Shown here: in pieces, positions 17,859 to 24,418 of the stretch | Position numbering within the stretch: the first letter of the stretch is position 1 | Layout of the letters: each line of letters starts with the position of its first letter | Origin: Chara braunii | Lineage: Eukaryota > Streptophyta > Charophyceae > Charales > Characeae | Reading direction: 5' to 3' | DNA: 24,418 nt | Assembly: GCA_003427395.1 (NCBI GenBank) | Contig: BFEA01000111.1 | Span: 650,957 to 675,374 of the forward strand | The notes under the pieces: model-generated | Told to the model about the DNA's origin: nothing | The model's database searches: none | The model's input: the letters and a program-made list of their open reading frames with translations, nothing else | Program-made: the position numbers and the translations under genes

Positions 17859-19005
17859 GCTCGAGTGGGGCGCTACGGGTGTCCCGGTGGGAATGCTCGT
17901 ACCGTTGTCAGCCAACGCAAGTCTCCGAGGCTGATGAGGATGAATTGCGCTCTCGCTGTTCTGTTTCGGAACGGGTTCGTCGAGTGACCCCCGCTGGACG
18001 GTACTCGTCGTGCTGCTGACACTCTGAGCACGGCGGTCGGGGCCAGAACCGGGCTATGGATTCCTAGGGGACGACGAGTAGTCGGTGATACGGGAGGACA
18101 ATGTAATAGGGAGGGAAGTTAGTGGTGATGGCCACGAAGCCTGGGGTTAGAAGGTAATGCTGGGTTCGACTGTCGGGATAATCCGGGATCCGTGAATCTC
18201 TGTTTATTGCCAGCTGGAAATCGCCCCTGCACAGTTGCTCGGTTCTAGTTCGGCAGGGGTACTCAGGATTCCGTAAGTTCCGTTGACGTCTGGTCTGTTG
18301 CCGTCTGACTTGTTCCCTTTCCCAATACGCTCAGTATTCCGGATCTCTCAGGCTCTCATGATCAGGTTGGCTCTTGCACACACGCTCGTAGGCTGCATGT
18401 CACCTCTGTGGGCGGCTACCTTACGCATGCATGCGCATGAGCCGGCCGATCGGATCAAAGACTGCGTGCGAGTATGTTGCCAACGAGCGATTTACCTACG
18501 TGTCGGTTTATCTTGTATGTCTGCAGTTAGTCCTTTCGTGCAACTGTTATCCAAATCTCAAGCAGAACTAATCATTGCATACATGCTCACACCATCATAT
18601 GCAAAAGAGGGCAGAGTTAGTTTAGCATCCAGAGCCAACGCACCTTGTGATCCTCGCAATCATGCGCGACTCAAAAAAAACAAGTGATTGGACAAGATGC
18701 GCGCGAGGGACGTATCTGGCCCAACCTTCGGGAACTAAATTTTCCGCAGGTCGTTATACGCACACGCAGACGGGTACTCGAAAGTGACGAAATCGGAATT
18801 GAGCAAAACAAAATTGGAGATTAAGGACAACTCAAAGGAGGGGACGCGAGTTCATTGACCCTCATGCATACATATACACACAGCAGATAGTCCGAGATGA
18901 TTCACACAAGAAATCCGAAGGTGCCGCAACAAAATTGACCAACGTTGGAATCAAAACTTTACATAGAAGGTAGGGAGAAGAAGACATTGTTTCACCATAT
19001 CCCTG

Positions 19006-19010
<5 letters not shown>
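17859..19010. other. no supported gene
   Basis: The 134-codon plus-strand frame 18283-18687 has no recognised motif. Its Cys-containing hydrophobic segments are too irregular to call a membrane protein. No RNA gene was seen. Confidence 0.4.

Positions 19011-19075
<65 letters not shown>
19011..19075. repeat. (CT)n microsatellite
   Basis: About 30 CT units with one TT interruption and a T-rich end. Frames of Ser/Leu or Arg/Glu repeats across it are artefacts. Confidence 0.97.
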
Positions 19076-19077
<2 letters not shown>

Positions 19078-20331
19078 TCTTTCTTCTCTCGATGCGGGCA
19101 GTCCGTCGCCCCGCATCTCCAAAGCCACACAGAGTCGTCACCCCGCTTGGCCTGAGTGTGCAAGCCAAGTTCGCCCACGTGCCACAGTCCTTCACGACCA
19201 CACGTCAACCCCGCGCACTCAGCACCAGCTCGTCGGATCGCCCAACTCTCATACTCACTCACCTTCCAAACTTGCTCGTTAGCCGACCCTCACTGATCGC
19301 GCTAACCTTGAGATTCTTAGAGAGACAACTAATCGCGCTTGCGAAAATTATAGCATGCATACTTGCGCGAGGGATACGGGATTATCCCCAAGTGATAAGA
19401 AAGAGAAGAGAGGAAGTGCCTACCGTGACGTCTGCATGTCCAGGCCGCGGCTTGGGGGACAGAGCCACTCTCCGCGCATCGATCCGGGCATGCAAACGTG
19501 GGAACCACTTAGAACAGAGGAAGAGTGTGCGTGCGAAGACGAGGCGGGAAAGAAAGAAACACAAAAGCCATCAAGAACAAGAAGATTACAGTTTCGATTG
19601 TGCCCGCCAAAAACTATAGTTACACACAGAATTAACGCGCGGATGGAAATCAGAGCCCAGACCCTGTCGAGGCACGGTGCGTGCGAGCAAGAAGCATTGT
19701 GCAGCCAAATTGCAAGGTGCCTAAATTCCTAGTCTAAATCATTATTGCAAGAGAAAATTCCGAAAGAAAAATAATTCCAAGAGCCTGCAGGGGCTCGACA
19801 CTAGTTCGAATTTTAAAAACAAAAATTTCCGCGTGGCGCTCGCTAATCGCACCAAAATTCCTTGTGCTCACTGCAGAACAAGAAAGAAGCTATGGCAACC
19901 GTTATTTCTCACGCTTGCTAGGGCGCGGTTACTCAATCGTCGGCGCGGGGCTTTCCCGGCACCGGCCCAACGAATTCTAATAAAAACGAAAAGAAGCGAG
20001 GGCATCCATGCAACTTGCCCAACCGATCCCCGCTTACGCCCGTCACCCATCAAAGCCCTCATGTTTCCCTACAGTAGCCTCGCGCAGGAAGTCGCACGAT
20101 TACAGAAGATAGTTCGTCACAGCGAGGCCCTACGTGGATAGAGGCTGCAAAATTCGAGAGTGTGGAGGGTCTTTACAGCTCCTGAACTACTCTCAAAATT
20201 TTAATGAGTGGAGAGACCCTAGGACTGTGGAGTAGATCCGGATCTGGGGGTGGGTTCCACGAGAGCGAAGAGAACTACGGTAGACTGTAGAGGGAGAAGG
20301 TTACCGTCCACAGTCGAAGGTCAAGTATTTA
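19076..20331. other. no supported gene; left flank of the transposon nest
   Basis: Frames such as 18945-19619 and 19833-20141 lack motifs. The last 100 bp (20236-20331) contains GTGGAGTAGATCCGGATCTG and GAGAGCGAAGAGAAC, related to the minisatellite on the far side of the nest (23686-23930). This suggests that the nest inserted into a repeat array. Confidence 0.45.
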
Positions 20332-20448
20332 TTAGGGTCTGATCCCACCACTACACTACCAAATTGAATGTAGTGGCGAAAAAGTACTACGAAGATGCCA
20401 GCGACCCTGGTGGGGCAGAAAAGACAAATTGGATCCCACAAAGCCTAA

Positions 20449-20952
20449 GGGTCTGATCCTACACTACTTACGGTAAGTAAAAAAAGGTGTTTTGCCGGAT
20501 CCTACATGATTCTGCAAACGAAGGCCGCTGCACAAGCTTCGGAGGTAAGTAGAAACGTTTGAAGTCGTGGCGGGCAGGGAATAATCGTCGCCGAAAACCT
20601 TGAGTGAATTTGGAAGAGAACCGAGTTGGTTCCCTGTAGTGAAAAAGGAGGATTTTTTTCTTTTTTTTTTTGAATTTTGTTGTGTCCGTTTCGTTGGGCT
20701 GGCCACACAAATGGCAAGAGGACGAAGGGGGAGGGGGGGGGGGGCGGCAGTGTCCGTTCAAGTGGACCGTTTTCGTGTCGTAAAAGAACCCGCCCAACCA
20801 AAAGCGCAGATCCCTACATGAAACTTATGGAGGATACGGGAAGGTGGGGTCCCCATTTTCCCCCGTTTTCTTTTACGTGTTGACAGGAGCGGGCCCATCT
20901 TTGTCATTATTTTTACGGATTCTTGTTCCGTAAGTAGTTTGGGATCAGAGCC
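20449..20952. mobile_element. 504-bp Harbinger-like MITE
   Basis: Ends start GGGTCTGATCCTACACTACT and GGCTCTGATCCCAAACTACT, matching 22 of 25 with the TACGG that follows. TAA duplications lie at 20446-20448 and 20953-20955. The ends resemble those of the outer element (both begin GGGTCTGATCC), so this looks like insertion of one family member into another. It contains a G-run (20729-20744) and T-runs. Frames inside it on both strands are not convincing. Confidence 0.8.
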
Positions 20953-20963
20953 TAATAGCCTAT

Positions 20964-21364
20964 GGGGCAGATCCCACTTCTTATAAGCAGGGCACTTTTA
21001 GGCAAAATTTGGGATCCCACTTCTTTCCACGAAACTTGGATCCCGTCCCGGAACGTCGGGGAAGTGGAAGCATTCTCGTACGTGGAGGCGCGAGCGTGAT
21101 TGCAGGGGTGGTAGTTCTATCGATTTTATAAAGAGGCCTATCCCGTACCCTGCACCGTGAAAGAAGGAGCCCTTGTTTTTTTCTTCCTTTTTTTTTTTCC
21201 TGATGTGCAGGCCGTTGGATCCTCGAGGGGCCAGAAGATAGTGCCGCTCCTTAGGAAAAGTTCGTTTTTCTAGTTCGTTTTTCTTTCACGTTCCGTGCGC
21301 TGCGCCTCCATCTTTCGCAGCACTTTTACGTTCTTACGAAAAATGGTAGAAGTGGGATCTGCCC
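20964..21364. mobile_element. 401-bp Harbinger-like MITE
   Basis: Ends are GGGGCAGATCCCACTTCT on the left and GGGCAGATCCCACTTCT read inward from 21364, the same apart from one extra G. TAT lies on both sides (20961-20963 and 21365-21367). GGGATCCCACTTCT recurs inside near 21010, as expected for subterminal repeats. No ORF is supported. The right-hand TAT is shared with the next element. Confidence 0.7.
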
Positions 21365-21367
21365 TAT

Positions 21368-23047
21368 GGGCCTCGTTAGACACTCCTTACGAGTTCCTTG
21401 AGCCACAAGGAAATTTCCTTGTGGCTCTTAAGGAAAAATTGCAGCGTCGTTCCACTCATCCTTGGGGACCTGCCTCGAGGATGTTTCCTTGTGGCATGCC
21501 CTCGACCGTTTTCGTACGGAAATTAGTGGCCGCGGGGTCGGTGGTCCTTGGTCCACCGTCTATTGTCCGTGTGGAGGCGGCGTGGTCCAGCGACGTGTGG
21601 CGGGAAACAGCATGAGGCGGGCGACGGGAAAAAAAATTAACCCGGGGGGCGTCGATGTTTGAAATTCGAATTTGACGGCTGCGACGACGACGACGACGTG
21701 CGGCTGGCGGCGTGAAGACGGTGCACTGCTGAAATGGGCTCAGCAGCGGCGCCACTTCCGTCCCCCGGCCGTTGCGAGTGCGCAGGCATCGTCGGGTGCG
21801 TCCATCGCCGTCAACCTTCACACGTCGACTGCGCTTTGAAGCACATTTCCGTCTGCAGGACTGCATCCAAAGAAAAGGGGCCAGCTTTCGACGGACGTCT
21901 TCGACTTCTTCGTTGGGTGTGGAAGGACGACTTACACGACAGCGGAGCTACGGGTCCGTGTCCAGGTCGCGACTATGGAGGGCGGCGGAGAGGGTGGACG
22001 TGCGGTGTTGACACCTCTTGAGCTGCAGGCCGTGGCGGCGGCCGTGTCTACCGTTGTTCTTCGATGTCAGCAGGAGAGGGCGCTGGGACGACTGAAGGAG
22101 CAGTTGCACGCGCGTAGACAGAGGACATTGATGCAAGCTCCAGACGATGGCCCCGACTACGTGGCGACCTCGGAGGCTGTTGTTCAGCTGTGCTACGCGT
22201 TGGGTCGCGGAGTGATTCCTCGAGCGACGCCGAGGTGGTGGATGAAGCGCAGGACAGGGAGCTGCCGGTCTGCCATTGGTCAGTCGTCGATCCATCCTGT
22301 CGCCGTTCTTGGAAGATCTCCTTTTGTGAGCCGCGACAGGGAGCAGGCCGACGAAACACACGTGGAAGAAGACAACGATGAGAAGCAGCACGACGAGGAG
22401 GAGTAGCAGAGGCAGCCTGTGCAGCAGGTCGCCCATGTTAGGACCGTGGAAAGGGCAGCAGCTCCACGTCAGTGGTCGACCGTCCAGCGAAGAACTCCGT
22501 CGACAGAAGAAAAAGCGAGGGAAGATCTGTGCTCCGACGTGCAAGGCGTGACGACAACCGACGAAAACGACGATCTTCCAAAACAAAACTGTCATCGCCG
22601 AACGCAGCGCCAGCGTGTACAAGCATTCAAATTTCCGACCGTTGTCGACGATCGCCCAGCGCAGCAGACCGCATGACACCGGCCGGCGATGCCCGATTCG
22701 GCGGACGGTGACCGTTTGGAGCCGTTGGGGTGCCACCCAGATGGTGGAGGGCAGGGATGTCCGTGCTCCCGTTCGGTGGACCACGTCTGGACCACCCTCA
22801 AACTGAAACTGTGCATCGACGCATGCCTTCGCTGCTCCGAATTTCACGTTTCCTTGTGTTCCGAGGGACCTCGGGAGGTCCCTTGGGGATTAGAAAAAAA
22901 TGGCTGACGCCACAAGGACGCCACGAGGAAATTTCCTTGTGCTGTTTTCACTTTTTTTTTCACAAATGGTCCCCAAGGACAGGCGGACAGGTGGAAAGAG
23001 CACTTCCTTGTGGATTTTGGGTCCACAAGGAGTGTCTAACGAGGCCC
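21368..23047 (+). mobile_element. 1680-bp Harbinger-like element with perfect TIRs
   Basis: The two 21-bp ends (21368-21388 and 23027-23047) are perfect inverted copies, starting GGGCCTCGTTAGACACTCCT. TAT lies immediately outside each end (21365-21367 and 23048-23050), a 3-bp duplication as in PIF/Harbinger elements. The word CACAAGGAA, direct or inverted, recurs near both ends (about 21403, 21416, 21486, 22849, 22911, 22934, 23005 and 23023). Two of these sites form palindromes. Perfect ends suggest it is younger than the neighbouring elements. It carries the ORF at 21975-22406 but is too short for a complete two-gene Harbinger transposon. Confidence 0.82.
21975..22406 (+). CDS. Harbinger-like transposon protein, N-terminal part
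   Basis: The 143-codon frame starts at ATGGAGGGCGG, in good context near the middle of the TIR element. Residues 1-40 are a basic/hydrophobic helix-rich start (TPLELQAVAAAVSTVV). Then comes a QQ/R-rich helix (RALGRLKEQLHARRQR) and GVIPRATPRWWMKRRTG at about residues 79-95. That block resembles the RG..PR.W.K.RTGGTW segment seen ahead of the nuclease domain in algal Harbinger-type (HARBI1-like) proteins, which I recall only in general terms. After KRRTG the expected continuation is lost, and the frame ends in an acidic Asp/Glu tail. No DDE catalytic residues are present, so it would be a truncated, inactive transposase or an accessory protein. The long minus-strand frame across the same DNA is rejected. 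Confidence 0.4.
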   Translation: MEGGGEGGRAVLTPLELQAVAAAVSTVVLRCQQERALGRLKEQLHARRQRTLMQAPDDGPDYVATSEAVVQLCYALGRGVIPRATPRWWMKRRTGSCRSAIGQSSIHPVAVLGRSPFVSRDREQADETHVEEDNDEKQHDEEE

Positions 23048-23146
23048 TATTTCTTTGGTGGTCTTCCTGGACGGGCTCCGACTCTTTATGGGCGCCAGTT
23101 CAGGGCGGACTGTTTCATGCTGCAGGTTTCCCCTCTCTGACTGACC

Positions 23147-23571
23147 TTGGACATTCAAACCTCTACAAACGGACAAGGCAAAACAAAACAAAAAGAAACA
23201 AAAAATTGTTCCCTCTTTTTCGTTGCAGTGATGCCCAAGTTGTTCCCTCTTTTTCGTTGCAGTGATGTCCTCGCCCAAAGTTGTGGTGGTTCCTTTTGCG
23301 CCCTTCGCCGAGGTGCTGCCACGACGCATAAGTTTTCCCTCGCTGATTGGACATTCAAACCTCTACAAACGGACAACGCAAAACAAAAACAAAAAAATAA
23401 ACAAACAAAAAAAGCAAAAAAATCGTTCGCTCTTTTCGTTGCTGTGATGTCCAAATTGTTCCCTCTCTTTCGTTGCAGCCGTTCCCTCTTTTTCGTTGCT
23501 GTGATATCCAAATTGTTCCCTCTCTTTCGTTGCAGCCGTTTGCGCCCTTCGCGGACGTGCTGCCACGACAC
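23147..23571. repeat. 200-bp direct repeat with inner 33-bp-type repeats
   Basis: TTGGACATTCAAACCTCTAC starts at 23147 and again exactly 200 bp later at 23347. GCGCCCTTCGC(C/G)GA(G/C)GTGCTGCC ends each copy (near 23300 and 23540). Inside, GTTCCCTCTTTTTCGTTGCAG or a close variant occurs about six times (near 23208, 23242, 23424, 23458, 23482 and 23514), separated by GTGATGTCCAAATT-like spacers. These units make the minus-strand frames show repeated peptides. The block lies in the outer Harbinger-like element. Confidence 0.85.
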
Positions 23572-23683
23572 ACACACAAAAACGCGGGCAAAATATTTCG
23601 GCATCCGCGCCGACCTCGGAAATATGTGGGATCTCAAAGCTACAGTAGAGGTGGGCTGTAGTGTAGAGGTGGCATCAGACCCT

Positions 23684-23930
23684 TAGACCCGAATCTTTCG
23701 GCGGGCTGTGGGTGGGCTCTCCGTGGAAAGGTGGAGTATTTAGATCCGAATCTGTGAGTGGGCTGTGGGTGTGGGCTGTGGGTGGCCTGCATGAGAGCGA
23801 CGAGAACAGTGGAACTGGAAGGTTGCCGTGAGGCTGTGGACAGGCGGCGTATTGAGATCCCGAAGTCTGTGGTTGTGTGTGGGGTTTCCACGAGAGCCAA
23901 GAGGTGAGTGCAGGAAGGGTGACACTGTGG
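23684..23930. repeat. degenerate minisatellite, about 57-bp unit
   Basis: TAGACCCGAATCTTTCGG (23684) and TAGATCCGAATCTGTGAG (23741) start similar units, each followed by GGGCTGTGGGTG. A weaker third unit lies near 23850 (GAGATCCCGAAGTCTGTGG). GAGAGCGACGAGAAC and CCACGAGAGCCAAGAGG match the left flank of the nest near 20260. Confidence 0.6.
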
Positions 23931-23964
23931 CTGTCCACATCTTGACACGTGGTGGGCGGTCGCG

Positions 23965-24152
23965 ATGACTTGGGGCGCGGAGGGTCTCCCGGGGAGACAG
24001 AGACATGGAAGCGCCAGAGGACGAGTCCCATTACTCGCCGTACTGCTGGTCATGATTGTTCTTGTCCAGCTGACTTACACAGCATCCGCTACATGCGCTG
24101 CTGGCAACGGCATCGGGCATCGGTATCCGGAGAACAAGGCGGACTGCAGCAG
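23965..24152 (+). CDS. first exon of a secreted Cys-containing protein (partial)
   Basis: The frame from ATG 23965 ends at AG 24152, followed by a GTGAGC donor. After a basic stretch (GRQRHGSARGR) comes a hydrophobic core, LLAVLLVMIVLVQLTY, and a likely cleavage site at TASA. The mature start is TCAAGNGIGHRYPENKADCS. This is a signal peptide followed by a Cys-containing secreted or extracellular domain. Roughly 20 residues before the core is long for a simple signal peptide, so the true start may differ or the segment may be a signal anchor. The rest of the gene lies beyond the window, across the (CT)n tract. No family is recognised from 20 mature residues. Confidence 0.45.

Positions 24153-24418
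<266 letters not shown>

Larger units (their letters stand above)
20335..23682. mobile_element. outer PIF/Harbinger-type TIR element, host of a nest
   Basis: Terminal inverted repeats start GGGTCTGATCCCACCACTAC (20335) and, from the other end, GGGTCTGATGCCACCTCTAC (read inward from 23682), matching 23 of 25 positions. The target duplication is TTA on both sides (20332-20334 and 23683-23685), the classic PIF/Harbinger duplication. Three further elements lie inside. Taking them out leaves only about 750 bp, so the outer element itself is probably a non-autonomous MITE. The remaining body holds the 200-bp direct repeat near its right end. Confidence 0.8.

Noticed and set aside
17565-17987. Homologous-looking proteins on both strands
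   Set aside because: The shared peptide is caused by the 84-bp foldback, which reads the same on both strands.
21948-22847. 299-codon minus-strand ORF
   Set aside because: It is antisense to the transposon ORF. Its Leu/Val run is only the complement of an acidic Glu/Asp tail, and it crosses the element without motifs.
23147-23571. CRISPR-like array
   Set aside because: Repeat units are imperfect with repetitive spacers, in a eukaryotic transposon, with no cas genes.

Overview
The window looks like nuclear DNA from a eukaryote with a large, repeat-rich, intron-rich genome. The reasons are long (CA)n and (CT)n microsatellites, candidate exons with GT...AG borders, a reverse-transcriptase retroelement, a nest of PIF/Harbinger-type DNA transposons and very few intact long genes. 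A green or charophyte alga would fit, but that is inference from the style of the repeats and exons; no single gene proves it. No bacterial operon, rRNA, tRNA or CRISPR array was seen.

Layout. 1-1458: A/C-rich DNA with one unrecognised minus-strand ORF. 1459-1496: a perfect inverted pair of Tn5 mosaic ends, identical to the Nextera mate-pair junction adapter. This is a library artefact, so the two sides may not be neighbours in the genome. 1607-1694: a well-formed type III hammerhead ribozyme, followed by an AT-rich tract. 2650-4470: five diverged tandem copies of a unit of about 420 bp. 5284-11464: a decayed retroelement read on the plus strand. It has a gag-like first ORF (5284-7848, Cys/His motifs) and a Penelope-like reverse transcriptase (9238-11464, CxC motif, DKAPN, GIPMG, YFDD), and is followed within 80 bp by a (CA)n tract. 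12109-12824 contains scattered ambiguous bases.

12756-16290 is more balanced in composition and carries short candidate exons on both strands: a spliced pair at 12756-12893 and 13170-13208, a minus-strand transmembrane exon at 15802-15987, and a 37-nt microexon at 16254-16290 with a TACTAAC branch site. It also holds a cluster of AACGG (MYB/MSA-like) cores at 13440-13552. 16690-17860 is full of tandem repeats and hairpins, including an 84-bp near-perfect foldback.

20335-23682 is a Russian-doll nest of four terminal-inverted-repeat elements, each with a 3-bp duplication (TTA, TAA, TAT, TAT). This is the signature of PIF/Harbinger elements and their MITEs. The largest inner one (21368-23047) has perfect 21-bp ends and an ORF resembling the N-terminal part of Harbinger-type transposase proteins. 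The window closes with a signal-peptide exon (23965-24152) ending at a GTGAGC donor, then a (CT)n tract that runs off the end.

The most interesting items are the hammerhead ribozyme, the two-ORF Penelope-like retroelement next to a microsatellite, and the nested Harbinger elements with reconstructable insertion order.
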